In this document: in pieces, positions 18,171-27,333 of the stretch
Position numbering within the stretch: the first letter of the stretch is position 1
How the letters are laid out: each line of letters opens with the position of its first letter
Source of the DNA: Echinicola pacifica DSM 19836
GTDB taxonomy: Bacteria > Bacteroidota > Bacteroidia > Cytophagales > Cyclobacteriaceae
Assembly (NCBI RefSeq): GCF_000373245.1
Contig: NZ_KB890738.1
Coordinates: 920,684-984,683 of the forward strand
Direction of reading: 5' to 3'
Length of the DNA stretch: 64,000 nt
The notes under the pieces: generated by a model
What the model was told of the DNA's origin: nothing
What the model saw: the letters and a program-made list of their open reading frames with translations, nothing else
The model's database searches: none
Position numbers and translations under genes: made by a program

Positions 18171-18908
18171 GTGAATAATCTTGTGTTAGATATAGGAAAT
18201 ACCCGGGTAAAGGCGGGCTTATTTGCTTCAATGGTCCTTAAAGAAGAGTTTTCAGCAAAGGAGTTGGGGGAGGTGTTAGATTATATCCGTCAGAAAGATT
18301 GGCAATTTGCACATGCGATTGTGAGTTCGGTACGGTATGATCAGGAAGGATTGAAGGAAAAACTATTCTTTCCATTTTTGTATTTGGATCATGATACCCC
18401 TCTTCCAGTAGATAATTGCTATGAGAGTCCTCGTACTTTGGGGTTGGATCGTATGGCGGCGGCCATCGGTGCGGTAAGTAATGTACTTGGAAATAGTCCG
18501 GTATTAAGCATTGATTTAGGGACCTGCATTACCTATGATTTTGTGGATGGGCAGAGTCGGTATCAAGGAGGATCTATATCTCCAGGGCTTCAGATGCGCT
18601 ATAAGGCCATGCATCAGCAGACGGCGCGACTTCCGCTAATCGAGCTGGAATCCGAAGGGCACTTGCCAGATGTTTTGGGCAAAAATACTCAGGACGGTAT
18701 GAAAAGTGGGGTTCTTCAAGGTGTTCGCTTTGAACTTGAAGGATTGATCTCTTATTATCAAAGTCAACATCAAGATTTAAAGGTCTTTATTTGTGGAGGT
18801 GACTCAAAATTCTTTGAAAGCTTAACAAAAGACCACATATTTGTAATCCCCAATTTGGTCCTGTACGGACTAAATAGAATTTTAAATTACAATGTCGATA
18901 AAAACTAG
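18171..18908 (+). CDS. coaX: type III pantothenate kinase
   Basis: Phosphorylates pantothenate in the first step of coenzyme A synthesis. It belongs to the ASKHA fold. From the GTG at 18171 the protein is 245 residues and begins NNLVLDIGNTRVKAGLF, where family members normally begin (phosphate motif DIGNTR, residues 7-12). Further motifs are GLDRMAAAIGA, SIDLGTCITYDFVD and GGSISPGLQMRYKAMH. An upstream ATG at 18036 is in frame and would add 45 residues, including a hydrophobic segment (FWGSLFFALLYIPYF). I think that segment is untranslated leader, but see the finding. The 3' end overlaps the next gene by 17 bp. Confidence 0.9.
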   Translation: MNNLVLDIGNTRVKAGLFASMVLKEEFSAKELGEVLDYIRQKDWQFAHAIVSSVRYDQEGLKEKLFFPFLYLDHDTPLPVDNCYESPRTLGLDRMAAAIGAVSNVLGNSPVLSIDLGTCITYDFVDGQSRYQGGSISPGLQMRYKAMHQQTARLPLIELESEGHLPDVLGKNTQDGMKSGVLQGVRFELEGLISYYQSQHQDLKVFICGGDSKFFESLTKDHIFVIPNLVLYGLNRILNYNVDKN

Positions 18909-20175
18909 ACTGCAATTATTAGGCGCCCTATGCGCTATTTTCATATTTGGACCGGTACGTGGGCAGATAGGATCTTCCACTTATAGTTCCATAGGAGTAG
19001 GAGATATGAATAACTCCGGGCTGACCCAAAATCAGGCCATGGGAGGAATGGGCATTAGCTTTGGCGATGCTTGGTCTGTCAATAATGTGAACCCGGCACT
19101 TTCTGTAAGGAACAATGTGTTCAACTTTCAGGCAGCGATGAATTATAAGAAATATAATGCTACCACCGAAAATTCCACTGCCGAGTTAGATGGTGGTGGA
19201 CTAAGTTATGTGGCGGTTTCCCTACCGATCAAGCCTAGGAAATGGAGCATGGGCTTAGGATTAAACCAAATCAGCACGGTAGATTATGAGCATCTCATCC
19301 AATCTCCTGTGGAGAATTCTGAATCCGTTTCTTATAACCGTGTGCGTGGTAGAGGTGGTTTGAGTGAGGTATATCTAAATACCGGCTTTGAGGTAGTGAA
19401 AAACTTCAATTTGGGTATTCAAGCCTCTTATATTTTTGGATCGACCATCAAGCGACAGCAGACGGAGTTAATTGATGAAGACGGACAGAATGTAGGCGAG
19501 ATAACGGAGTATTATGACCGCTTTGCGGCTAGTGATATCTCCACCAAAGTGGGGGCACATTATGCAATGCGGACGGGGGCGAGTAGCCGCCTTAATTTTG
19601 GAGCTATTTACCAGTTCTATGGAGATATTAGCGGGAAGGCTTTTGCAAAAATGTCGGAGCTTGATTTTGCCTCCGATCCGGAATCAATAGGACAAACGAT
19701 TTTCGATGACCAAAAAGGAAATATTTATTTACCTAATAAGTTAGGTTATGGCTTATCTTTCGAAAAAATTAATAAATTTGTTATTGGGCTTGAGGCTCAA
19801 CATCAGGATTTTACCAAGTATAGGTCCTTCATTGGAAGAAATGTAGGACTGGGGAATTCCTTTAAAATAGCGCTGGGAGGACAGTTTGTCCCTGATATTT
19901 ATTCGATGGATAACATATTTATGCGGACTACTTTCCGAGCGGGCTTAGAATTTGAACAGACGCCCTATGTGGTTGGCCAAAATACGGTTAATGATATTGG
20001 CATCAATTTTGGAGCTTCTGTCCCTATGAACAGTTTGTCATTACTGAATTTAGCAGTAAAATTTGGGCAGAGAGGTACCACCAATGATGGATTAGTACGT
20101 GAAGATTATGTTAAGTTTTCTTTGGGCTTTTCTATCAATGACAGCAGTTGGTTTTATAAAAGAGTATTTGAATAA
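18892..20175 (+). CDS. putative outer membrane beta-barrel protein
   Basis: The 427-residue exported protein has signal peptide LQLLGALCAIFIFGPVRGQ. It then shows the alternating, glycine- and aromatic-rich strands of an outer membrane barrel of the OmpP1/FadL-like type (SSTYSSIGVGDMNNSGL, WSMGLGLNQIS, LGYGLSFEKINKFVIGL), ending in FSINDSSWFYKRVFE. No substrate motif is visible. It overlaps coaX by 17 bp and is followed 11 bp later by a TPR gene. The same order with lptC downstream is one I recall from other Bacteroidota genomes, which suggests an envelope-assembly role. Confidence 0.75.
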   Translation: MSIKTRLQLLGALCAIFIFGPVRGQIGSSTYSSIGVGDMNNSGLTQNQAMGGMGISFGDAWSVNNVNPALSVRNNVFNFQAAMNYKKYNATTENSTAELDGGGLSYVAVSLPIKPRKWSMGLGLNQISTVDYEHLIQSPVENSESVSYNRVRGRGGLSEVYLNTGFEVVKNFNLGIQASYIFGSTIKRQQTELIDEDGQNVGEITEYYDRFAASDISTKVGAHYAMRTGASSRLNFGAIYQFYGDISGKAFAKMSELDFASDPESIGQTIFDDQKGNIYLPNKLGYGLSFEKINKFVIGLEAQHQDFTKYRSFIGRNVGLGNSFKIALGGQFVPDIYSMDNIFMRTTFRAGLEFEQTPYVVGQNTVNDIGINFGASVPMNSLSLLNLAVKFGQRGTTNDGLVREDYVKFSLGFSINDSSWFYKRVFE

Positions 20176-20186
20176 ACAAAACGAGT

Positions 20187-21491
20187 ATGAAAGCAAAATT
20201 AGCATTATTAGGGTTATTTACTTTTGTATTTGTGGGTCTGGCGCAAGCTCAAGATGGTTGGAATTGGCCGTCTGATCCACAGATGGAAGCAAAAGCTAGG
20301 GAGTACAATGCTGCCTACAACGATTACATGAAATCTAGCCAGTTTATACAGGCTACGAAACCTCTTCATTGGCTCTTGGTCAACGCACCGGATCTTAATG
20401 AAGCCATTTATATCAATGGTGTTAAGGTGTATGATGGAGCCCAAAAGGAATCATCAGACGATGCCCAATCTAGAGTTTACCAAGATTCTGTGATGACGGT
20501 GTATGATTTGAGAGGAAAGAAATACAATAACGAGGCCGAATGGATCGAGAATAAAGCCTATTATGCTTATAATTATTACCGAGGTGATAAGGACAAAGTA
20601 GGTGAAGCCGCCTCTTATTTTGCCAAAGACGTTGAAATCAATGGTGAGATTGGTACAGTAGGCTTGATACCTGCTTACTTTGACCTTGTATATAGAAATT
20701 ATGCATACAATCAGGCTTATACGGACGATGAAGTCTTGAAAATCTACGATGGCCTATATGCGACGCTTGACAAAGCCGCTGCCGCTGGTGAAGATGTTTC
20801 TGCTCCTAAAACTACCTTGGATCAAATCCTGGTAAATATGGAAATTATCGACTGTAACTTCATCGAAAATAAATTGGCTCCTAAGCTGATAGCAGATCCT
20901 TCGGATGTTGCTTTAGCAAAGAAGATCTTCCAATACTCAGTACAGTATAAGTGTACTTCTTCTGAGGCTTTTGCCAAAGCGCTAGAAGTAGTGGATAACG
21001 ATAGCCCAACTTTCTCTACTTCTCAAGTAAGAGGAATGAGATTCATCCAAAATAAAGACTATGCTAAAGCGGAAGAGATGTTCCAGAGAGCTTTAGGCTT
21101 AGCTGAAAATGACGCTCAAAGAGCTGAGGTTCAATATGACTTGGCAAAAGCTGAGGCAAACTTAGGCAAAAAATCTTCTGCTCGTGCTTCTGCAATGAAA
21201 GTATTAGAGTATGATAGCAGCAGATCTGCAGATGTTTGGAACTTCATCGGAAGTTTGTACATGGGATCATCTAATGAGTGTAGAGGTGGACAGAGCCGAG
21301 TACAGGATTACTCTGTATTCATCGCCGCTTATGAGGCATTTGCCAAGGCTGGAAACAACCAAGGAATGTCTTCTGCCAAGGCTAGATTCCCATCCAAGGA
21401 AGAGTTGTTTACCGAAGGTTTCCAGGAAGGTCAGAGCATCAGCACTGGATGTTGGGTAGGTCAGACAGTAAGTCTTAGAACTAGAGATTAA
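20187..21491 (+). CDS. secreted tetratricopeptide repeat protein
   Basis: The 434-residue protein has a clear signal peptide (MKAKLALLGLFTFVFVGLAQA) and helical repeats. The most TPR-like part is at about residues 275-360 (MRFIQNKDYAKAEEMFQRAL, AQRAEVQYDLAKAEANLGKK, SARASAMKVLEYD). The C-terminus contains two conserved-looking cysteines (NECRG, STGCW) that may form a disulfide. A periplasmic scaffold function is likely. It is the last gene before a strong terminator in the coaX operon. Confidence 0.75.
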   Translation: MKAKLALLGLFTFVFVGLAQAQDGWNWPSDPQMEAKAREYNAAYNDYMKSSQFIQATKPLHWLLVNAPDLNEAIYINGVKVYDGAQKESSDDAQSRVYQDSVMTVYDLRGKKYNNEAEWIENKAYYAYNYYRGDKDKVGEAASYFAKDVEINGEIGTVGLIPAYFDLVYRNYAYNQAYTDDEVLKIYDGLYATLDKAAAAGEDVSAPKTTLDQILVNMEIIDCNFIENKLAPKLIADPSDVALAKKIFQYSVQYKCTSSEAFAKALEVVDNDSPTFSTSQVRGMRFIQNKDYAKAEEMFQRALGLAENDAQRAEVQYDLAKAEANLGKKSSARASAMKVLEYDSSRSADVWNFIGSLYMGSSNECRGGQSRVQDYSVFIAAYEAFAKAGNNQGMSSAKARFPSKEELFTEGFQEGQSISTGCWVGQTVSLRTRD

Positions 21492-21531
21492 TTTATAATT
21501 CACATACGATTCATAGGCAAACTGCCTAATT

Positions 21532-21570
21532 CAAAAAGTGACTGCCAGCTGCAGTCACTTTTTGTTTTTT
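21532..21570 (+). terminator. Rho-independent terminator after the TPR gene
   Basis: Perfect 14-bp inverted repeat CAAAAAGTGACTGC (21532-21545) / GCAGTCACTTTTTG (21551-21564), 5-nt loop, followed by T-rich sequence. Confidence 0.92.
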
Positions 21571-21730
21571 GTGATAAGTACTAGAGGTTTAGGGTCCTCA
21601 ACGACATAGGATGGATGCGGGGAGGCGGAAGTTTTCGAGTTTATTGGGTCGGAATAGGCAAAAAGGGTATTATTTACTATAGTTCTATCGGTCTTTTTGC
21701 GGATAGGATAAATAATCCCAGTGAAATTAA

Positions 21731-21738
21731 TAGATTTG
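21731..21738 (+). promoter_or_regulatory. -7 box abutting the lptC start codon
   Basis: TAGATTTG ends 4 nt before the ATG at 21743. The following TAGGATG is identical to the sequence after the -7 box of the Rrf2 gene at 52671. Confidence 0.45.
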
Positions 21739-21742
21739 TAGG

Positions 21743-22279
21743 ATGAAACATTTTGCTTGGCTCTGTTTTGCCTGCATGGCAATTATATCATGTCGTGAAA
21801 GTGTAGATTTGCGGCAGCTGGAGCATTATGAGGGGCCGATAAGGATCACCTCCGCCATGGAAGTGTTTCGGAGTGATTCCGCAGTGGTGAGAATTAAGCT
21901 TACTGCCGCCAAGCAATTGGTATTTAAGAGTCAGGATATGGAATTCCCTGAGGGGATTTTGATTCACTTTTATGATACTAATGGCGCTTTGAGTTCAACG
22001 ATTAAAGCAAATAAGGCTTATTATAGCTTTAAGGATAAACTGTATCGTGGAGAAGGGGATGTAAGAGTCCATAATATTGAGAAGGGGAATAAACTAAATT
22101 CGGAAGAATTGTTTTGGGATGAGCGTAAGGAGATTATCTTCACGGAAAAGTTCGTGACGGTGGAGAAGGATGATGGGACGATCATCAATGCCACGGGAAT
22201 GGAAGCAGATCAAGGATTTAACGAATACACCTTTCATAAGGTAGAACGGAGCCGGGTACCCATCCCGGGTGAGGAATAA
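21743..22279 (+). CDS. lptC: LPS export ABC transporter periplasmic protein LptC, lipoprotein form
   Basis: LptC receives lipopolysaccharide from LptB2FG and hands it to LptA. The 178-residue protein has an N-terminal signal ending in a lipobox (AIISC, Cys17), so here it appears lipid-anchored rather than held by a transmembrane helix. The rest is the beta-jellyroll pattern of the LptC/OstA family: LTAAKQLVFKSQDMEFPEGI, ANKAYYSFKDKLYRGEGDV, LNSEELFWDERKEIIFTEKF and a final ATGMEADQGFNEYTF. It starts an operon with a small membrane protein and a CorC-like gene. Confidence 0.85.
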   Translation: MKHFAWLCFACMAIISCRESVDLRQLEHYEGPIRITSAMEVFRSDSAVVRIKLTAAKQLVFKSQDMEFPEGILIHFYDTNGALSSTIKANKAYYSFKDKLYRGEGDVRVHNIEKGNKLNSEELFWDERKEIIFTEKFVTVEKDDGTIINATGMEADQGFNEYTFHKVERSRVPIPGEE

Positions 22280-22284
22280 GGTTT

Positions 22285-22494
22285 ATGAAGTTAAAAGGAT
22301 ATTTATTATTATCACTATCTGCCGCATTGGTGGTGATAGGTACACATACTACCATGACTCAGGGAATTACTTTTTCGTATCCCATATTCATGTTTGCGGT
22401 GGCCTTATTGTTTTATTACAAATACCTAAAAACCAAATGGGCTGAACAGGGAAATTCCACAGAGCCATCGGGAGATAAGAAAAAACGCAAATGA
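22285..22494 (+). CDS. small two-helix membrane protein of unknown function
   Basis: A 69-residue protein with hydrophobic segments at about 5-25 (GYLLLSLSAALVVIGTHTTM) and 30-46 (TFSYPIFMFAVALLFYY), ending in a charged tail (SGDKKKRK). It starts 5 bp after lptC and overlaps the next gene by 4 bp (ATGA), so it is translationally coupled to it. No family is recognised with confidence. Confidence 0.7.
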   Translation: MKLKGYLLLSLSAALVVIGTHTTMTQGITFSYPIFMFAVALLFYYKYLKTKWAEQGNSTEPSGDKKKRK

Positions 22495-23759
22495 TCGAAT
22501 ATCACTATTTGGGATATGTACTCATTACCTTGATGTTTTCTGCACTGTTCTCAGGCTTAGAGATTGCATTTGTCTCTGCGAATAAGCTACAGATAGAGCT
22601 TCAGAACAAGCAGGGAGACTTTACAGGTAAGTTGCTCGCCGGATTTATGAAGAATCCCGGGCAGTTTATCGGTACGACCCTTATGGGCAATACCATTTCT
22701 CTGGTAGTGTACGGTATTTATATGGCCTATCTTCTGGAGCCAGCCATCCTGGATTTTCTACCTTCTAGTTTTAGCAATCAGGCTTGGGTGATGATCATCC
22801 AGACCATGCTTTCCACACTTATCGTGCTGATCACTGCGGAGTTTATTCCAAAAAGCATCTTTATGCTTAATCCGAATAACCTTCTAAGTTTCTTTGCGGT
22901 GCCATTTATGGTGATTTATTACCTGATGTACCCGGTGGTATGGTTGGTGGTGAGCATGTCCCGGTTTTTTATTACGCATATTCTTGGCCTTGAATACAGT
23001 GAGGACAAGCCTGTATTTAAGATCACCGACCTCAATAGCTTCATACAGGACAATTTGGAGACGGAAGGCGACGAAAGTATGGACATAGACTCCAAGATCT
23101 TTGACAATGCCGTGGAGTTTAAGAAGGTGAAGGCGCGGGATTGTATGGTGCCTAGGACGGATATCGTGGCGGTGGATGTGGAGGACAGCATCGAGGAGCT
23201 GAATGAGACCTTTATGGAAAGCGGTCATTCGAAAATTATTGTATATAAGGAAAATATAGATGATGTGATTGGCTACTGCCATCATCTGGAATTATTTAAG
23301 AAGCCAAAAAACGTACAGGATATCCTTACCCCGATCATTATCGTTCCTGAGACAGCACTGGTCAACGAGCTTTTGGTGCAGTTTATCGCTGAGCGAAAAA
23401 GCCTCGCGCTAGTGGTGGATGAGTTTGGTGGGACCAGTGGGATAGTAAGCATGGAAGATATTATTGAAGAGATATTTGGAGAGATAGAAGATGAATATGA
23501 CAATGATGATTTGATAGAACAGCAGATTTCTGAGACCGAATTTCTACTAAGTGCCAGGCATGAGGTAGATTATTTGAATGAAAAATATGAATGGAATTTA
23601 CCAGAGGGGGATTATGATACTTTGTCTGGATTTATTCTTTCAGTAACCGAAAATATTCCCAAAAAGGGCGAGTCAGCGGTGTATGGCCCTTTTACTTTTA
23701 CGGTCGTTTCAAAACAAGAACACCGCATTGATACTGTAAAACTTAAGATAAATACCTAA
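22491..23759 (+). CDS. hemolysin/CorC-family membrane protein (CNNM domain, two CBS domains)
   Basis: The 422-residue protein contains an N-terminal CNNM (DUF21) membrane domain with about four helices (residues 1-190, including FSGLEIAFVSANKLQIELQ and TAEFIPKSIFMLNPN). A tandem CBS region follows (VPRTDIVAVDV..., LALVVDEFGGTSGIVSMEDIIEE, given here in parts). A C-terminal CorC/HlyC domain (TEFLLSARHEVDYLNEKY...) completes it. Family members are Mg2+ transport or efflux proteins. In flavobacteria the paralogue GldE is tied to gliding. The link to gliding is not supported here, so only the family is called. Confidence 0.88.
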   Translation: MIEYHYLGYVLITLMFSALFSGLEIAFVSANKLQIELQNKQGDFTGKLLAGFMKNPGQFIGTTLMGNTISLVVYGIYMAYLLEPAILDFLPSSFSNQAWVMIIQTMLSTLIVLITAEFIPKSIFMLNPNNLLSFFAVPFMVIYYLMYPVVWLVVSMSRFFITHILGLEYSEDKPVFKITDLNSFIQDNLETEGDESMDIDSKIFDNAVEFKKVKARDCMVPRTDIVAVDVEDSIEELNETFMESGHSKIIVYKENIDDVIGYCHHLELFKKPKNVQDILTPIIIVPETALVNELLVQFIAERKSLALVVDEFGGTSGIVSMEDIIEEIFGEIEDEYDNDDLIEQQISETEFLLSARHEVDYLNEKYEWNLPEGDYDTLSGFILSVTENIPKKGESAVYGPFTFTVVSKQEHRIDTVKLKINT

Positions 23760-23848
23760 GAGTGGATAAGAAGTAATTATTGTAGGCGATAATATTTTGA
23801 ATTTACCGTCAGATGTAATTATTTTGCGACACTTCAAAAACTAGAAGA

Positions 23849-25957
23849 ATGGCTTTAATTAAAGAAATTAGACAGAGAACAGGTCTTGCAATTGGTGTGA
23901 TTGCAGTAGGATTAATACTTTTCCTTGTAGGAGGAGATCTATTAGGTCCTAATTCTATGCTCTTAGGAGGCAGGGATACCATTGTAGGAGAAATCAACGG
24001 GGAAGAAATTTCCTATGAGGAGTATTTAGCGCAGATAGAGCGCTTTAAGCAAAACTATATGCAAAACTCCGGCAGAAATCCTACAGAGAATGAAATGTTC
24101 AGCATCAGAGAGCAAGCTTGGCAGGCCATGGTGGTGAAAAGTGTTTTCTCCGAGCAATACGAAGCTCTTGGACTTACCATCTCCGATGAGGAATTGGTGG
24201 ATATGGTTCAAGGCAAAAATATTGTTGGTGAGTTAAGGCAGCAATTGACTAATCCTGAGACAGGAGAATTTGATCGTCAGCAGTTGATCGCTTTCTTACA
24301 GTCGCTGGAAAGTGCTCCAGCTCAGCAGCGTGCTTTTTGGGCGCAGCAGGAGCAGACTTTTGCGGACTCTAGACTCAGAATCAAGTATGACAATCTATTA
24401 GCAGCCTCTTCTTATGCAAATAAGGAGCAAGGAGCCATGCAATATAGAGTGCAGAACAGCGTAGCTGATGTGGAGCATTTATTTGTGCCTTATTATGCCG
24501 TGTCTGATTCAGCAGTAAAAATCAGTGAATCTGACCTGAAGGCCTATCTTGGCAATCATAAGGAACGCTTCGAAGGTGCCAATACAAGAGATATCTCTTA
24601 TGTGCGCTTTGACCTGTACCCGAGTGGAGAAGATTCTGCTGCGGTAATTCAGCAAATCTCCAAATTGACCAGAGACCTCGCAGCAACAGCTGATGACTCG
24701 GTATTTGTTTTGAGAAATTCTGAAATCAACAATCCTTTCATGACCATCCTTCCTGGACAGACCCTGCCTGCAGATCTGGTATCCAATGTGGATGATATCG
24801 AAGAAGGTGGCGTATATGGTCCGTTCATTACCAACAGAAGCTCTTATGTGTCCTATAAGGTAAGTAAGCAATATGACGCTTCTCCACGTATGAGAGCTAG
24901 CCATATCCTGCTAAGTACCCAAGGAATGGATGAGGCTACCAAAGCTCAGGTGAAAGCCCAGGCAGAGCTAGTACTTGCGGAAGTTAAAGAAAGTGGAAAC
25001 TTCTTCGCTGCAGCGCAGCAATATGGCCAGGATGGTACCGCTCAGCGTGGTGGTGACCTTGGATGGTTTGCTAAAGAAGATTTTGTGGAGCCTTTCGCAG
25101 AAGCAGTATTTAGCCGCAATGAAACTGGCTTGATCGGTGAGCTTGTGGAGACTGAATATGGATACCATATCATCTCTGTAACCGAGATGGCACAAAATAC
25201 TGCCTATAAAGTGGCGGTACTCGAGCTAGAACTTATCCCAAGTGATGGAACTAGAAATGAGATCTTCAGAAATGCAGATACTTTCGCTGCCAACACAGGA
25301 AACTCAGATGAGTTTGATACCAATGCCAAAGAAGATGGTTACAGAGTATTGTCTGCTAAGGCTCTTCCTGCAAATGCAAGAACGGTAAATAACCTTACCA
25401 ATGCTAGAGAGGTGGTACGTTGGGCATTTAACGATGCTTCTATCGGATCTGTTTCTACTGTATTCGAACTTGAAGGCGCCTATGTGGTGGCCGTATTGAC
25501 TGGCAAGACTGAAGAAGGAGCTGTTTCCCTCGATCAGGTGAGAGCTGAGGTAACTGCTCAAGTAAGGAATGAGAAGAAAGGTGAATACATCGCTAAGAAA
25601 CTTGCTGGCAAGTCCAGCCTTGAGGAGATGAAAAGTGTCTTCCCTGAATACGCTTCTATTGGCACTGCTCCGAACCTGAAATTGGTGGACAATACCATCC
25701 CAGGCATCGGTTACGCTCCAAAGGCTGTGGGCGCTATATTTGGCCTTAAGCAAGGCCAGGTGACTCAGCCTATCAAGGAAGATATCGGTGTGATCGTAGC
25801 GAAAGTAAATAGCATCACTCCTGCTGGAGAGGTGGCTGACTATACAGTGTACCAAAATCAAATCACTGCCAACGAGCAACAACGTACTGCCTATATGATT
25901 ATGATGGCAGCCGAGGAGCTTGCTGAGGTGAAAGATTTCAGATATAAGTTCTTCTAA
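23849..25957 (+). CDS. ppiD: membrane-anchored peptidyl-prolyl isomerase, PpiD/SurA-like
   Basis: The 702-residue protein has one N-terminal membrane helix (TGLAIGVIAVGLILFLVGG, about 11-29) and a large periplasmic part. A SurA/PpiD-type chaperone domain occupies about 35-250. A parvulin rotamase domain lies at about 347-440, starting RASHILLST and containing GGDLGWFAKEDFVEPFAEAVF. A second, degenerate isomerase-like region follows. It should assist folding of exported and outer membrane proteins. It closes the envelope gene run begun by coaX and is followed by a terminator. Confidence 0.9.
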   Translation: MALIKEIRQRTGLAIGVIAVGLILFLVGGDLLGPNSMLLGGRDTIVGEINGEEISYEEYLAQIERFKQNYMQNSGRNPTENEMFSIREQAWQAMVVKSVFSEQYEALGLTISDEELVDMVQGKNIVGELRQQLTNPETGEFDRQQLIAFLQSLESAPAQQRAFWAQQEQTFADSRLRIKYDNLLAASSYANKEQGAMQYRVQNSVADVEHLFVPYYAVSDSAVKISESDLKAYLGNHKERFEGANTRDISYVRFDLYPSGEDSAAVIQQISKLTRDLAATADDSVFVLRNSEINNPFMTILPGQTLPADLVSNVDDIEEGGVYGPFITNRSSYVSYKVSKQYDASPRMRASHILLSTQGMDEATKAQVKAQAELVLAEVKESGNFFAAAQQYGQDGTAQRGGDLGWFAKEDFVEPFAEAVFSRNETGLIGELVETEYGYHIISVTEMAQNTAYKVAVLELELIPSDGTRNEIFRNADTFAANTGNSDEFDTNAKEDGYRVLSAKALPANARTVNNLTNAREVVRWAFNDASIGSVSTVFELEGAYVVAVLTGKTEEGAVSLDQVRAEVTAQVRNEKKGEYIAKKLAGKSSLEEMKSVFPEYASIGTAPNLKLVDNTIPGIGYAPKAVGAIFGLKQGQVTQPIKEDIGVIVAKVNSITPAGEVADYTVYQNQITANEQQRTAYMIMMAAEELAEVKDFRYKFF

Positions 25958-25984
25958 GGAGAATTAACAATAACAGAGCAAACC

Positions 25985-26016
25985 ACCCAGTCTCGGCAGA
26001 GGCTGGGTTTTTGTTT
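25985..26016 (+). terminator. Rho-independent terminator after ppiD
   Basis: Stem ACCCAGTCTC (25985-25994) / GAGGCTGGGT (25999-26008) with one T-G wobble and a GGCA loop, followed by a T-rich tail. Confidence 0.88.
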
Positions 26017-26090
26017 TTATAAGCTTCGGACTTATATTCCGAAGTCCTCAGATCATTTTTAGTTTGTGGATAGGATAAGGTTGCAATTTC

Positions 26091-26124
26091 CGTGTATAAC
26101 TGTCATATTTATCTTTTAAATTTG
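26091..26124 (+). promoter_or_regulatory. promoter for the DUF493/rsmI operon
   Basis: TTG at 26091-26093 and TAAATTTG at 26117-26124 with a 23-nt spacer. The ATG follows 5 nt after the -7 box, predicting almost no 5' leader. Confidence 0.55.
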
Positions 26125-26129
26125 AATTT

Positions 26130-26399
26130 ATGAACAACAAGCCATTTGATAAAGCCGCTTTTAAGGAAAAATTGGATGCACAGACCAGTTTTCCAGCACT
26201 ATATATGTTTAAATTTATAGTGCCAAAAGGCCAGGAAGAAGAGGTAAAAAGCCTTTTTCCTATGAATGAGGTTATCTTTAAGGAATCGGCCAAAGGGACC
26301 TATATTAGTGCCACCATCAAGGTCATGATGAAGGATAGTGATGCCATCCTGAAAGTATATGATGAAGCATCAAAAATAGAAGGAATAATTTCACTGTAA
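26130..26399 (+). CDS. DUF493 family protein (YbeD-like)
   Basis: An 89-residue cytosolic protein with the ferredoxin-like alpha/beta pattern of the DUF493/YbeD family: [20 protein letters not shown], then [14 protein letters not shown] and [20 protein letters not shown]. The family resembles ACT-like allosteric domains and its molecular role is not established. Its stop codon shares a base with the ATG of the next gene, so the two are translationally coupled. Confidence 0.85.
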   Translation: MNNKPFDKAAFKEKLDAQTSFPALYMFKFIVPKGQEEEVKSLFPMNEVIFKESAKGTYISATIKVMMKDSDAILKVYDEASKIEGIISL

Positions 26400-26644
26400 T
26401 GATAAGTAGTATGTGGGCAGAAGTAGATAATAAGCTGGTTAGAGCCTTTGAATTTAACGATTTTCAAGAAGCCTTTGGCTTTATGACTCGAGTGGCTTTC
26501 CTAGCCGAGCAGCAGGGACACCATCCGGAATGGTCCAATGTATATAATAAGGTCAAAATCTCATTGACCACGCATGATGCAGGAAATGTCATTACCGAAA
26601 AAGACCGTAAGCTAGCCGCTGCGATTGATGAGATATCCAAATGA
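26399..26644 (+). CDS. phhB: 4a-hydroxytetrahydrobiopterin dehydratase (pterin-4a-carbinolamine dehydratase)
   Basis: An 81-residue DCoH/PCD-family protein. It dehydrates 4a-hydroxytetrahydrobiopterin to regenerate the pterin cofactor of aromatic amino acid hydroxylases. The active-site signature is clear: [20 protein letters not shown] with the two catalytic His (residues about 41-42) and PEW, then [15 protein letters not shown]. An ATG at 26411 (MWAEVDNK) is the start most like other family members, and the first four codons may be untranslated. It overlaps rsmI by 4 bp. No aromatic hydroxylase lies nearby. Confidence 0.93.
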   Translation: MISSMWAEVDNKLVRAFEFNDFQEAFGFMTRVAFLAEQQGHHPEWSNVYNKVKISLTTHDAGNVITEKDRKLAAAIDEISK

Positions 26645-27327
26645 GTGAAGATAAGAAAACGGATTTATACATAGTCCCCACGCCAATCGGGAACCTGAAG
26701 GACATCACCTTGCGAGCGATCGAGGTCTTGAAGTCAGTGGATTTTATTCTCGCTGAGGACACGAGGACCACCGGCAGGCTACTAAAGCACCTGGAGATCC
26801 AGCGCCCCCTGCAGAGCTACCATATCTTCAATGAGCATAAGACCGTCGAAAGACTTGTGGATAGGATGAAGGCCGGCGAGCAAATCGCCTTGGTGAGTGA
26901 TGCCGGCACACCAGCAATATCAGACCCCGGGTTTTTGCTCGTAAGAGCAGCCAGAGAAGCGGACTTACTGGTGAACTGCCTTCCGGGACCTACCGCCTTC
27001 GTGCCCGCCTTGGTAAATTCCGCACTTCCTAATGATCGCTTCGTGTTTGAAGGCTTCCTACCCCATAAAAAAGGAAGAAAAACCCGCATCGAAAACCTGA
27101 TGGAAGAGACCAGAACGATGATTTTTTATGAGTCCCCTCATCGTTTACTAAAGACACTTACACAATTTCAGGAAGCTTTTGGTGAGGATCGTCTGGCCTG
27201 TGTGTCCAGAGAACTTACCAAAATCTATGAAGAAAATATAAGAGGAACCCTGCCTGAGCTCGTGGCTTATTATACAGAAAATACCATCAAAGGAGAAATC
27301 GTCATTACCGTAGCCGGTAAAAATTAA
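26641..27327 (+). CDS. rsmI: 16S rRNA (cytidine(1402)-2'-O)-methyltransferase
   Basis: A SAM-dependent methyltransferase of the tetrapyrrole-methylase fold that 2'-O-methylates C1402 in the ribosomal P site. The 228-residue protein begins with [20 protein letters not shown] and has [16 protein letters not shown] and [19 protein letters not shown] (SAM-binding GTP loop), all diagnostic of RsmI. Slightly shorter than the E. coli protein because the C-terminal domain is lacking or reduced. It overlaps phhB by 4 bp, and the phosphatase gene starts 6 bp downstream. Confidence 0.95.
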   Translation: MSEDKKTDLYIVPTPIGNLKDITLRAIEVLKSVDFILAEDTRTTGRLLKHLEIQRPLQSYHIFNEHKTVERLVDRMKAGEQIALVSDAGTPAISDPGFLLVRAAREADLLVNCLPGPTAFVPALVNSALPNDRFVFEGFLPHKKGRKTRIENLMEETRTMIFYESPHRLLKTLTQFQEAFGEDRLACVSRELTKIYEENIRGTLPELVAYYTENTIKGEIVITVAGKN

Positions 27328-27333
27328 TAAACC

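Noticed and set aside
25304..25882. 192-residue minus-strand open frame within ppiD
   Set aside because: Antisense to a clear coding region, without recognisable domain or start context.
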